Origin: Allosediminivita pacifica
Lineage (GTDB): Bacteria > Pseudomonadota > Alphaproteobacteria > Rhodobacterales > Rhodobacteraceae
Direction: 5' to 3'
Length of the DNA stretch: 64,000 nt
Assembly (NCBI RefSeq): GCF_003054175.1
Contig: NZ_QBKN01000003.1
Coordinates: forward strand, 124,001 to 188,000
A program made the translations under genes and the position numbers. Positions 34,529 to 43,019 of the stretch are shown in pieces. The first letter of the stretch is position 1. Each line of letters opens with the position of its first letter. A model generated the notes under the pieces. The model did not search any database. It saw nothing but the letters and a program-made list of their open reading frames with translations, and was not told the origin of the DNA.

Positions 34529-36389
34529 ATTGTCGTTTGATGTGATTGTGGTCGGCGGCGGCCACGCCGGAACCGAGGCTGCTGCCGCGGCCGCCCGTAT
34601 GGGGGCGCGCACGGCATTGGTCACCCTTCGCAAATCGGACCTCGGCGTCATGTCCTGTAACCCGGCCATTGGCGGTTTAGGAAAAGGGCATCTCGTTCGC
34701 GAGATCGACGCGATGGACGGCATCATGGGCCGGGTCGCGGATGCGTCCGGGATCCAATACCGGCTGTTGAACCGCCGTAAAGGCCCGGCGGTTCAGGGAC
34801 CTCGCGCCCAGGCTGACAGAAAACTCTACCGCGCGGCCATGTCTTCTGAAATCGAGGGGACCGAAGGACTTACGGTGATCGAGGCCGAGGTGACCGACTT
34901 TCTGATGGAAGGCGATACGGTTGCAGGAATTCGGCTGAAGGACGGTACCGACATATCAGCGCCGCAAGTCGTCCTGACGACTGGAACCTTCCTGCGCGGT
35001 GTTATCCATATCGGTGATGTTTCGCGGCCCGGCGGGCGTATGGGTTCGGATCCGTCGGTGAATCTCGCCGAAAGAATCGATTCCTTTGGATTGCCGCTTG
35101 GGCGCCTCAAAACCGGGACACCACCGAGGCTCGACGGTCGGACTATCGACTGGGATCGGCTGGAATCGCAGCCCGGTGACGAGGAACCGGTGCTCTTCTC
35201 GTTTCTCTCGCGCGCGCCGGCGGCGCGGCAGGTGGCTTGCGGTATCACGCACACGACCGAAGCCACCCACGCCATTATCAACGAGAACCTTCACCGGTCG
35301 GCGATGTACGGCGGTCATATCGACGGGATTGGGCCACGATACTGTCCCTCCATCGAGGACAAGGTCGTGCGATTTGCCGACAAGACTTCGCACCAGATCT
35401 TCTTGGAGCCGGAAGGGCTCGACGATACCACGGTATATCCGAACGGCATCTCGACCTCGCTGCCCGAAGACGTGCAGAAGGCTTATGTCGCGACGATCCC
35501 CGGTCTTGAGCGAGCCGAGATTGTGCAGCCTGGCTATGCGATCGAATACGATTACGTTGATCCTCGAGCGCTCGATATCTCGCTGTCGGTGCGAGACGTG
35601 GACGGGTTGTTTCTCGCGGGCCAGATCAATGGAACGACCGGATATGAAGAAGCAGCGGCGCAAGGGCTCGTTGCAGGTCTCAACGCGACAGCGCGGGCAC
35701 TAGGGCGGGATCCGGTCACGTTCGGTCGGAGCGATTCCTATATCGGCGTGATGCTGGATGACCTGACGACACGTGGCGTCAGCGAGCCCTATCGCATGTT
35801 CACCTCCCGAGCTGAATTTAGGCTTTCGTTGCGGGCCGACAACGCTGACCAGAGGCTGACGCCCAAAGCTCTTGAAGCCGGCTGTGCGAGTGACAGACGC
35901 CGAGAAGTCTTTGAAAACAAGATGGAAAAGCTCGAGCAGGGGCACGAGATGCTTAGGGCGCGAAGCTACACACCCAAGGATCTTCGGTCCCTTGGATTGA
36001 ATGTAAATCAAGATGGGCAACGGCGCTCGGGACTCGAGGCGCTTGCGCTGCCGGAAGTGACCTTCGCGATGTTGGCAGGCCAGGACGCCGAGCTGAGCGT
36101 GGTCGATCATGACACTGCGCGCCAGATCGAACGGGAGGCGCTATACGCGAACTATATTGCGCGGCAGGAACGCGATGTTGCAAATCTTCGCAGGGAAGAG
36201 GACATCCGCATTCCGAGCGACTTCGATTACAGGGAACTTGGTGGGCTGTCGAACGAATTGCGAAACAAGCTCGACGTGGCGCGCCCTGAGAATCTTGCTC
36301 AGGCCGGTCGGCTTGACGGTATGACTCCCGCGGCGCTGACCTTGATCCTTGCGCGGCTTCGCCAACAATCACGCAAGGCCACTGCGTAA
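34521..36389 (+). CDS. mnmG: tRNA uridine-5-carboxymethylaminomethyl modification enzyme MnmG
   Basis: MnmG is the FAD-dependent partner of MnmE. The 622-residue protein has the dinucleotide-binding motif [21 protein letters not shown], the family motifs [20 protein letters not shown] and [15 protein letters not shown], and the region [20 protein letters not shown]. The start is uncertain: GTG at 34,521 lies nine bases after GAAGG, while GTG at 34,512 has almost no spacing; both fall in or next to the parS palindrome. Operon order mnmE-mnmG-rsmG-parA-parB is standard near alphaproteobacterial origins. Confidence 0.95.
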   Translation: MKQLSFDVIVVGGGHAGTEAAAAAARMGARTALVTLRKSDLGVMSCNPAIGGLGKGHLVREIDAMDGIMGRVADASGIQYRLLNRRKGPAVQGPRAQADRKLYRAAMSSEIEGTEGLTVIEAEVTDFLMEGDTVAGIRLKDGTDISAPQVVLTTGTFLRGVIHIGDVSRPGGRMGSDPSVNLAERIDSFGLPLGRLKTGTPPRLDGRTIDWDRLESQPGDEEPVLFSFLSRAPAARQVACGITHTTEATHAIINENLHRSAMYGGHIDGIGPRYCPSIEDKVVRFADKTSHQIFLEPEGLDDTTVYPNGISTSLPEDVQKAYVATIPGLERAEIVQPGYAIEYDYVDPRALDISLSVRDVDGLFLAGQINGTTGYEEAAAQGLVAGLNATARALGRDPVTFGRSDSYIGVMLDDLTTRGVSEPYRMFTSRAEFRLSLRADNADQRLTPKALEAGCASDRRREVFENKMEKLEQGHEMLRARSYTPKDLRSLGLNVNQDGQRRSGLEALALPEVTFAMLAGQDAELSVVDHDTARQIEREALYANYIARQERDVANLRREEDIRIPSDFDYRELGGLSNELRNKLDVARPENLAQAGRLDGMTPAALTLILARLRQQSRKATA

Positions 36390-36390
36390 G

Positions 36391-37005
36391 ATGCTTGCCT
36401 CTGCTCTGGAACCACTGAATGTTTCACGTGAAACAGAGCAGCGCCTTGGCGTGCTAGCCGACCTTGTTCAGAAGTGGTCTCCGAGGATCAACCTTGTCGC
36501 AAGAAGCACCTTGGGCGAAGTGGAATCTAGGCACATCGCGGACTCGGTTCAGCTTTTCGGGATCGCACCAGAGGTGACCAAATGGGTGGATCTGGGCAGC
36601 GGCGGCGGTTTTCCGGGGCTTGTCATCGCTGTTCTTGCGGCGGAGCTGAGACCCGAGATGTCGGTCGTGATGGTCGAGAGTGATACCAGAAAGTGCGTCT
36701 TCCTCCGAACGGCATTGCGCGAACTTGGTGTCGAGGGGCAAGTCATGCAGTCCCGGATCGAAGCGCTCTCGCCGCTGGATGCGGACCTTGTCAGCGCCCG
36801 TGCGCTTGCGCCGCTACCTAAACTTCTCGGATACGCGAAGCGCCACATGGCGATCGACGCAATGGCGCTGTTTCCCAAGGGGTCAAACTGGCAATCGGAG
36901 TTGTCCGAGGCCCGCAAGTCATGGCACTTTGATCTGGAAACGCATACAAGCGTCGTCGATCCATCAAGCGTCATCCTAGAAGTCCGGGAGTTGTCGAATG
37001 CCTGA
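36391..37005 (+). CDS. rsmG: 16S rRNA (guanine-N7) methyltransferase RsmG
   Basis: RsmG methylates G527 of 16S rRNA; its loss gives low-level streptomycin resistance. The 204-residue protein has the N-terminal helix with NVSRETEQRL, whose codons form a parS site, and the SAM-binding motif WVDLGSGGGFPGLVIA. VVMVESDTRKCVFLR and DLVSARALAPLPKLL follow. The ATG one base after the mnmG stop gives the normal N-terminus. Its end overlaps parA by 8 bp. Confidence 0.94.
   Translation: MLASALEPLNVSRETEQRLGVLADLVQKWSPRINLVARSTLGEVESRHIADSVQLFGIAPEVTKWVDLGSGGGFPGLVIAVLAAELRPEMSVVMVESDTRKCVFLRTALRELGVEGQVMQSRIEALSPLDADLVSARALAPLPKLLGYAKRHMAIDAMALFPKGSNWQSELSEARKSWHFDLETHTSVVDPSSVILEVRELSNA
36420..36435. 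promoter_or_regulatory. parS site, consensus, within rsmG
   Basis: TGTTTCACGTGAAACA is a perfect consensus parS embedded in rsmG codons 10-15, where it encodes NVSRET. It is about 1.9 kb from the mnmG site and about 0.6 kb before parA. Confidence 0.95.
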
Positions 37006-37807
37006 GTCTGTCCCGCGCTCCGGTCCAAAAATCATCGCGATTGCCAACCAGAAGGGCGGGGTCGGCAAAACCACGACGACGATAAACCTTGGAGCGGCAC
37101 TTTGTGAAACCGGGCTCAATGTTCTGGTCGTCGATCTTGACCCGCAGGGCAACGCCTCGACAGGGCTCGGTATCGAACCAGAGGATCGCGAGAAGACCAC
37201 CTACGATTTCCTCCTTGGCGAGGTGACCGCCGAAGATGCCATCGTCCCGACCGGCACCGAGAGGCTCTCGTTAATCCCTGCCACCGTGGATCTGAGCTCT
37301 GCCGACATGGAAATGATGTCGAACAAGCGTCGGTCCTGGCTTCTGCGCGACGCGTTGCGCAAGTCCGAGATCGAAAGCATGGGCTTCGACTACGTGCTTA
37401 TCGACTGTCCGCCATCGCTGAACCTGCTCACCGTGAACGCGATGGTTTCCGCACATTCGGTGCTCGTGCCGCTGCAAAGTGAGTTCTTTGCACTGGAGGG
37501 GCTGTCCCAACTCATGCTGACAATCCGGGAAGTGCGGCAGAGCGCGAATGCGGATCTCCGGATTGAGGGTATCGTCCTGACTATGTTCGATGCGCGCAAC
37601 AATCTGTCGCAAATGGTCGAGGCCGATGCGCGGGACAACCTTCACGACCTCGTCTTCCGGACAGTGATCCCCCGGAACGTCAGGGTCAGCGAGGCGCCGT
37701 CTTACGCGCAGCCCGTGCTCAGCTACGACACGACCTCAAAGGGGGCCGCCGCCTATCGTGCGCTGGCGGCTGAACTCCTCAAGAAAAACACGCCCGTCGC
37801 TGCATGA
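36998..37807 (+). CDS. parA: Chromosome partitioning ATPase ParA
   Basis: ParA forms an ATP-dependent nucleoid gradient that pulls ParB-parS complexes apart. The 269-residue protein has the deviant Walker A motif NQKGGVGKTTTTINLGAAL, VVDLDPQGNASTGLG, Walker B DYVLIDCPPSLNLLT and the C-terminal SEAPSYAQPVLSYD typical of chromosomal ParA/Soj. It overlaps rsmG by 8 bp and is followed by parB after 23 bp. Confidence 0.96.
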   Translation: MPESVPRSGPKIIAIANQKGGVGKTTTTINLGAALCETGLNVLVVDLDPQGNASTGLGIEPEDREKTTYDFLLGEVTAEDAIVPTGTERLSLIPATVDLSSADMEMMSNKRRSWLLRDALRKSEIESMGFDYVLIDCPPSLNLLTVNAMVSAHSVLVPLQSEFFALEGLSQLMLTIREVRQSANADLRIEGIVLTMFDARNNLSQMVEADARDNLHDLVFRTVIPRNVRVSEAPSYAQPVLSYDTTSKGAAAYRALAAELLKKNTPVAA

Positions 37808-37830
37808 GGCAGCATCCACAAGAGGCAGAC

Positions 37831-38733
37831 ATGGCAGAAAAGAACGAAAAACGTCGCGGCCTGGGCCGTGGGCTCTCCGCCCTCATGGCGGATGTCGAAC
37901 CGCAGACGACCGAGACGCCGGAAGGGGGCGCGCGGCGCCCGGAACGGGTTGTTCCGGTTGAGAAAATCGTACCCAATCCGGACCAGCCGCGCCGCACGTT
38001 TACGGACGAGCAGCTGCGCGAACTGGCCGATTCCATTCGCTCGAAGGGCGTCATCCAGCCTCTGATCGTGCGGCAGTCGCCCAAGAACCCCGATCTGTTC
38101 GAGATCGTTGCCGGTGAACGTCGCTGGCGCGCGGCGCAGTTGGCGCAACTTCACGAGCTTCCGATCATCGTTCGCGAGTTCAACGATACCGAGGTTCTCG
38201 AGATCGCGATCATCGAGAACATCCAGCGTGCTGACCTCAACCCGATCGAGGAAGCTGCCGGATATCGTCAGTTGATGTTCAAGTTCGGCCATACGCAGGA
38301 AAAGCTGGCCGAGGCTCTGGGTAAAAGCCGCAGCCACATCGCCAACATGATGCGTCTGCTGAACCTGCCGGAGGGCATCCGAGGCCACGTCTCGGAAGGT
38401 CGACTCAGCGCAGGCCACGCACGGGCTCTCATCACAGCGCCGAATGCCGAGGAGCTTGCCAAGCAGGTCGTGGCGAAGGGGCTTTCGGTGCGTGAAACCG
38501 AACGGCTGGTGAAGCAGGCGGCTCCGCGTGACACGCCGCCCAAGCCCACTGCCGCCCGTGGAGCGACGGAGAAAGATGCGGATACCAAGGCCCTGGAGGG
38601 CGATCTCTCGGCGGCGCTTGGCATGAAGGTCAGCATCGATCACAAGGCCGACGACGAATCCGGGCAGGTCACGGTGTCGTACAAGACGCTCGAACAGCTG
38701 GACGCGCTCTGCGCGATCCTCAGTCAGTCCTGA
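37831..38733 (+). CDS. parB: Chromosome partitioning protein ParB
   Basis: ParB is a CTPase clamp that loads at parS and spreads. The 300-residue protein has an N-terminal ParA-interaction tail with RGLGRGLSALM and the CTP-binding motifs LVAGERRWRAAQLA-like (ERRWRAAQ) and IENIQRADLNPIEEA. A helix-turn-helix contains LGKSRSHIANMMRLL, and a C-terminal dimerisation region ends EQLDALCAIL. The start at 37,831 gives the expected N-terminus. Its 3' end overlaps the convergent hemW gene by 10 bp. Confidence 0.96.
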   Translation: MAEKNEKRRGLGRGLSALMADVEPQTTETPEGGARRPERVVPVEKIVPNPDQPRRTFTDEQLRELADSIRSKGVIQPLIVRQSPKNPDLFEIVAGERRWRAAQLAQLHELPIIVREFNDTEVLEIAIIENIQRADLNPIEEAAGYRQLMFKFGHTQEKLAEALGKSRSHIANMMRLLNLPEGIRGHVSEGRLSAGHARALITAPNAEELAKQVVAKGLSVRETERLVKQAAPRDTPPKPTAARGATEKDADTKALEGDLSAALGMKVSIDHKADDESGQVTVSYKTLEQLDALCAILSQS

Positions 38734-39887
38734 TCGGGAAGAAGCTCTGTCACGACGGCGTTGAGGACCATACGGCCTCGCGCCGTCACACCAAATCGGG
38801 TGCTCTCTTTCCAGAGAACACCGATATCTTGTAGCGCAGCAAGCTTTTCTTGCGCGATGCCACCGGGCGCCATGCGTTCGAGACGATCTATGTCGACACC
38901 CTCGCACACCCGCAGCCCCATCAGCATGTATTCCCCGGCTTGGGTGGGGCCATCCAGCTCGGCAACACTTCGATGGCCCGATCCCGCCTCGGCGGCCTCA
39001 AGCCATTTGCCCGGCGCCGTCCAGTCCTCGGTCGCGTGTTTGCGGCCGTCGATGGTGACGCGCCCATGCGCGCCGGGGCCGACGCCCACATAGTCCCCAT
39101 AGTGCCAATAGACGAGGTTGTGGCGCGATTCAGCGCCGGGGCGGGCATGGTTCGACACTTCGTAGGCCGGGTAGCCTGCGGCCTCGCAGAGCGCCTGTGT
39201 GAGCTCGTACATGTCCGCGGCAAGATCTTCGTCGGGAAGCCCACGCAGACCGCCTGCCGCATGACGCGCGCCGAAGGCGGTGCCGGGTTCAATGGTCAGT
39301 TGGTAGAGCGACATGTGATCCACGGCTAGAGCCAGCGCAGATCGAAGCTCCGTCTCCCAGTCGGCCAGCGTCTGGTTCTGGCGCGCGTAGATCAGGTCAA
39401 AGCTGACCCGGTCAAAGGTGTCCCGCGCGGTGTCGAAGGCCACCTGCGCTTCGGCCGCGCTGTGCAGGCGCCCCAGGCGCCTCAGGTCGGCATCGTTGAG
39501 TGCCTGGACACCCAGCGAGACGCGGTTGACCCCGGCGCTCGCGAACCCCTGGAAACGCGCGGCTTCGACCGAACGGGGGTTGGCTTCCAGCGTGATCTCG
39601 ATGTCGTTGGCCCAAGTCCAGCCGTCCCGCGCGGCGCGCAGGACGGTCTCGACCGTCTCGGGTTTCATCAGGGACGGGGTGCCGCCCCCGAAGAAGATCG
39701 ACTTGAGCACCCGGCCGGGGGTGAGGGCGGCAGACCGGGCGATTTCGGCGGCGAGGGCGCGGGCCCAGCGGTCCTGATCCACGTTTGCAACCACGTGTGA
39801 GTTGAAGTCGCAGTAGGGGCACTTGGCCTCGCAGAAGGGCCAGTGGACGTAGAGGGCAAATCCGCCTTCGCGCCAGTCCTCACTCAA
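38724..39887 (-). CDS. hemW: Radical SAM haem chaperone HemW
   Basis: HemW is a coproporphyrinogen-oxidase-like radical SAM protein now regarded as a haem chaperone. The 387-residue protein has [20 protein letters not shown] with the CX3CX2C cluster, and [24 protein letters not shown] and the C-terminal HemN domain ([10 protein letters not shown]) follow. It lacks the extra N-terminal cysteine region of true HemN. The only suitable start is TTG at 39,887, overlapping the rdgB stop by 8 bp, which implies translational coupling. Confidence 0.9.
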   Translation of the reverse strand: MSEDWREGGFALYVHWPFCEAKCPYCDFNSHVVANVDQDRWARALAAEIARSAALTPGRVLKSIFFGGGTPSLMKPETVETVLRAARDGWTWANDIEITLEANPRSVEAARFQGFASAGVNRVSLGVQALNDADLRRLGRLHSAAEAQVAFDTARDTFDRVSFDLIYARQNQTLADWETELRSALALAVDHMSLYQLTIEPGTAFGARHAAGGLRGLPDEDLAADMYELTQALCEAAGYPAYEVSNHARPGAESRHNLVYWHYGDYVGVGPGAHGRVTIDGRKHATEDWTAPGKWLEAAEAGSGHRSVAELDGPTQAGEYMLMGLRVCEGVDIDRLERMAPGGIAQEKLAALQDIGVLWKESTRFGVTARGRMVLNAVVTELLPDQD

Positions 39888-40491
39888 AGCAGCCGGCCAT
39901 CAGCTTGGCGAAGGCATCGGCGCGGTGGCTGATGCGGTTCTTTTCCCAGCGGTCCATCTCGCCGAAGGTCACGTCGTAGCCCTGCGGCACGAAAATCGGA
40001 TCATAGCCGTGGCCCTGATCGCCGCGCATGGGCCAGGTCACCTTGCCCTCCATCACCCCCGGAAAGACCTCGTCGTGGCCGTCGGGCCAGGCGAGGACAA
40101 GCGTGCAGCAGAAGCGCGCCGTCCAGGGTTCCGCAGCGCCGCTTTCGACCAGCTTGTCGTGCGTCTTGGTCATCGCCATGACGAAATCCCGGCCATCCGG
40201 CGTTTCGGCCCAGTCGGCGGTGTAAACGCCTGGCGCGCCGTCCAGCGCGTCGATGGCGATGCCGGAATCGTCCGAAAGGGCAGGGAGGCCCGTGGCCTTC
40301 GCCGCCGCATGGGCCTTGATCCGCGCGTTCTCGACAAAGGTCGTGCCAGTTTCCTCGGGCTCGGGCAGCCCCTTTTCCTTGGCCCCCACGACGGTCACGC
40401 CGTAGGGCTCCAGAAGCGCCGCGATCTCTTCCAGTTTGCCTTGGTTGTGGGTTGCGACCAGAAGCGTCTTTTCCTCGAACTTCCGGGTCAT
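39880..40491 (-). CDS. rdgB: dITP/XTP pyrophosphatase (RdgB/HAM1)
   Basis: RdgB removes inosine and xanthosine triphosphates from the nucleotide pool. The 203-residue protein has [14 protein letters not shown] (substrate-binding motif), [27 protein letters not shown] with the catalytic acidic residue, and GHGYDPIF near the C-terminus. ATGA overlap with rph places it second in the rph-rdgB-hemW operon, a common bacterial grouping. Confidence 0.96.
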   Translation of the reverse strand: MTRKFEEKTLLVATHNQGKLEEIAALLEPYGVTVVGAKEKGLPEPEETGTTFVENARIKAHAAAKATGLPALSDDSGIAIDALDGAPGVYTADWAETPDGRDFVMAMTKTHDKLVESGAAEPWTARFCCTLVLAWPDGHDEVFPGVMEGKVTWPMRGDQGHGYDPIFVPQGYDVTFGEMDRWEKNRISHRADAFAKLMAGCFE

Positions 40492-41201
40492 GCCAGCGCC
40501 GCCTGTTGTGCGGCGACCAGCTCGCCCACGCCCTTTTCCGCAAGGTCCATCAGCGTGCCCATCTGCGCGCGAGAGAAGGTTGCGCCCTCGGCGGACATCT
40601 GCACCTCGATGATCTGACCGTCTCCACGCAGGATGAAGTTGCCGTCCACGCCGGCTTCGCTGTCCTCGGCATAGTCGAGGTCGAGCAACGGCTGCCCCGC
40701 ATAGATCCCGCAGCTGACGGCGGCGACGGGCGAAACAAGGGGGTCCATCTTGATGTCGCCGGCCTTCATCAGCCGGTTCACGGCCATGCGCAGCGCAACC
40801 CAGCCGCCTGTGATGGCGGCGCAACGCGTGCCGCCGTCGGCTTGGATCACGTCGCAATCGACGGTGATCTGCCGTTCGCCAAGCGCCTGCCGGTCGACGC
40901 CGGCACGAAGGCTCCGGCCGATCAGGCGCTGGATCTCGATGGTGCGGCCACCCTGCTTGCCGGCCTGAGCCTCGCGCCGCATGCGCGAGCTGGTGGAGCG
41001 GGGCAGCATGCCGTACTCGGCGGTCACCCAGCCCTGTCCCGCGCCCTTCAGGAACGGCGGCACACGCTCTTCGAGAGAGGCGGTGCAAAGTACCTGCGTG
41101 TCGCCGATCCGGATGAGGCACGAGCCCTCGGCATGCTTGCTCACCCCGGTTTCGATTGAAACGGCGCGCATTTCGCTTAGATCACGTCCCGAAGGTCTCA
41201 C
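40488..41201 (-). CDS. rph: Ribonuclease PH
   Basis: RNase PH trims the 3' ends of tRNA precursors by phosphorolysis. The 237-residue protein starts [19 protein letters not shown] and has [39 protein letters not shown] and [19 protein letters not shown], all family-typical. The GTG start follows AAAGGGGAT at good spacing. It is divergent from hrcA, which lies 115 bp away. Confidence 0.96.
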   Translation of the reverse strand: MRPSGRDLSEMRAVSIETGVSKHAEGSCLIRIGDTQVLCTASLEERVPPFLKGAGQGWVTAEYGMLPRSTSSRMRREAQAGKQGGRTIEIQRLIGRSLRAGVDRQALGERQITVDCDVIQADGGTRCAAITGGWVALRMAVNRLMKAGDIKMDPLVSPVAAVSCGIYAGQPLLDLDYAEDSEAGVDGNFILRGDGQIIEVQMSAEGATFSRAQMGTLMDLAEKGVGELVAAQQAALA

Positions 41202-41264
41202 GGCATATCCCCTTTGAATGTTGCGGTCCGGATAGCCGTGGGCAGGGTTCATCTGCAACCCCGA

Positions 41265-41292
41265 TTGACGCTGCGCCTGCGGGGATTTTAAT
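41265..41292 (+). promoter_or_regulatory. Putative sigma70-type promoter of hrcA-grpE
   Basis: TTGACG (41,265-41,270) and TTTAAT (41,287-41,292) are separated by 16 bp, each one base from consensus, and lie 25 bp before the hrcA ATG. No CIRCE element (TTAGCACTC-N9-GAGTGCTAA) was seen here, so HrcA probably acts on groESL elsewhere. Confidence 0.5.
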
Positions 41293-41316
41293 GGACGACG
41301 GCGCTTGGAAAGAGGC

Positions 41317-42384
41317 ATGAAAGAGGCATCCGAACTGCTCGAACAGCTCAATGACCGTTCTCGCGAGGTCTTTCGCCGGGTGGTCGAAGGCTATCTGGAC
41401 AGCGGCGAACCGGTGGGCTCGCGGACGCTGACGCGAAGCCTGAGCGAGAAGGTCTCGGCCGCGACCATCCGCAACGTGATGCAGGACCTCGAATATCTCG
41501 GCCTGCTCGACAGCCCCCATGTCAGCGCGGGCCGCGTGCCGACCCAGCTCGGCCTGCGCATGTTCGTCGACGGTCTGCTCGAGGTGCGCGAGCTGGACCA
41601 GAGCGACCGGGTAAAGATCGACGCCACGATGGGCTCGAACACCAATGACGTCGGCGGTCTGCTGGATCAGGTCAGTTCCGCGCTGTCAGGGGTGACGCAG
41701 GGCGCTTCGCTGGTCCTCACGCCCAAACATGAGGCCGCGCTCAAGCATATCGAGTTCGTGAGCCTGTCGCGGGACCGGGCGCTGGTCGTGATCGTCTTCG
41801 CCGATGGCCACGTCGAGAACCGTCTTTTCGCGCCGCCGCCGGGCCAGACGCCAAGCTCGATGCGCGAGGCGGCGAATTTCCTCAACGCGCTGATCGAGGG
41901 CAAGACGTTATCCGAGCTGCGCACGACCATGGTGCAGGAGATTGCCAAACGGCGGCAGGAACTCGATACGCTTGCGGCGGATCTCGTCGAATCGGGCATC
42001 GCGGCTTGGGAAACCGGCAGCGAGAACCCCGGACGGCTCATCGTGCGGGGCCGCGCGAATCTGCTGGGGGACACCGGCGCCGCCGACGAGGAACTGGAAC
42101 GCATCCGTCAGCTTTTCGACGATCTCGAACGCAAGCAGGATATCGCCGAATTCCTCCAGCTCACCGACGAGAGTGAGGGCGTGAGGATCTTCATCGGCTC
42201 CGAGAACAAACTTTTTTCGCTTTCGGGTTCCTCTCTGGTGGTCTCTCCTTATATGAACGCGGATCGGAAAATCATCGGCGCCGTGGGCGTAATCGGCCCC
42301 ACGCGCCTCAACTACGGTCGGATCGTCCCGATCGTGGACTACACGGCACAGCTGGTCGGCAAGTTGATCGCCGACCGGACATAG
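41317..42384 (+). CDS. hrcA: Heat-inducible transcription repressor HrcA
   Basis: HrcA represses class I heat-shock genes by binding CIRCE. The 355-residue protein has an N-terminal winged helix ([20 protein letters not shown] and [18 protein letters not shown]) followed by [18 protein letters not shown], and a C-terminal GAF-like dimerisation domain ending [22 protein letters not shown] at 41,317 follows GAAAGAGG; a TTG at 41,305 is less likely. It is followed nine bases later by grpE. Confidence 0.95.
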   Translation: MKEASELLEQLNDRSREVFRRVVEGYLDSGEPVGSRTLTRSLSEKVSAATIRNVMQDLEYLGLLDSPHVSAGRVPTQLGLRMFVDGLLEVRELDQSDRVKIDATMGSNTNDVGGLLDQVSSALSGVTQGASLVLTPKHEAALKHIEFVSLSRDRALVVIVFADGHVENRLFAPPPGQTPSSMREAANFLNALIEGKTLSELRTTMVQEIAKRRQELDTLAADLVESGIAAWETGSENPGRLIVRGRANLLGDTGAADEELERIRQLFDDLERKQDIAEFLQLTDESEGVRIFIGSENKLFSLSGSSLVVSPYMNADRKIIGAVGVIGPTRLNYGRIVPIVDYTAQLVGKLIADRT

Positions 42385-42393
42385 AGGTTAGGA

Positions 42394-42957
42394 ATGGCAG
42401 ACCCGAAGAACGACGACTTTCTCGATGACATCGAGGCAGCCGAAGCCGAGGAAACGGAGGTCCACGCGCAGGAGATCGACGGCAAGGCCGCCGATCTGGA
42501 GGCACTGGCCGCCGAACGGGACGACTACAAGGACAAGTTCGTCCGCGCCCTCGCCGATGCCGAAAACGCGCGCAAGCGTGCAGACAAGGACCGTCGCGAG
42601 GCGCAGGCCTACGGCGGCACCCGCATCGCGCGTGATCTTCTGCCGGTTTACGACAACCTGAACCGCGCACTGGCCGCCGCTAAGGAAGAAGGCGAACTGG
42701 CCTCGCCCGCGCTTGTGGAGGGCGTGGAACTTACCCTGCGCGAACTGATGGCCGTCTTCGAGCGCCACGGCGTGACGCGCATCACGCCCGAGCCGGGCGA
42801 CAAGTTCGACCCGCAGAACCACGAGGCCATGTACGAGGCCCCGGTTCCCGGCACCACCGCCGGCGAGATCATCCAGGTCCAGGCCGAGGGCTTCTACCTG
42901 CACGACCGCCTGCTGCGCCCCGCACAGGTTGGCGTGAGCTCGAACACGGGCGGCTGA
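42394..42957 (+). CDS. grpE: Nucleotide exchange factor GrpE
   Basis: GrpE releases ADP from DnaK. The 187-residue protein has an acidic disordered start and a long coiled-coil helix (LAAERDDYKDKFVRALADAE). ARDLLPVYDNLNRAL and the beta-domain with PGDKFDPQNHEAMYEAPVP follow, then the conserved GYxLxDRxLRPAxV-like end (FYLHDRLLRPAQVGV). The dnaK-dnaJ partners are not in the window. Confidence 0.95.
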   Translation: MADPKNDDFLDDIEAAEAEETEVHAQEIDGKAADLEALAAERDDYKDKFVRALADAENARKRADKDRREAQAYGGTRIARDLLPVYDNLNRALAAAKEEGELASPALVEGVELTLRELMAVFERHGVTRITPEPGDKFDPQNHEAMYEAPVPGTTAGEIIQVQAEGFYLHDRLLRPAQVGVSSNTGG

Positions 42958-42989
42958 GCTAACCGTCTGACGTCACCGAAGACCGTTGC

Positions 42990-43011
42990 AAGCCGGGCCG
43001 TTGCCCGGCTT
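42990..43011. terminator. Hairpin between convergent grpE and mutS
   Basis: AAGCCGGGC and GCCCGGCTT form a perfect 9-bp stem with a CGTT loop in the 62-bp gap between the grpE and mutS stop codons. It lacks a strong T-tract in either direction but may act as a bidirectional terminator. Confidence 0.55.
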
Positions 43012-43019
43012 GATGCGTT

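Noticed and set aside
41202-41316. CIRCE element upstream of hrcA
   Set aside because: No TTAGCACTC/GAGTGCTAA inverted repeat is present in the spacer.
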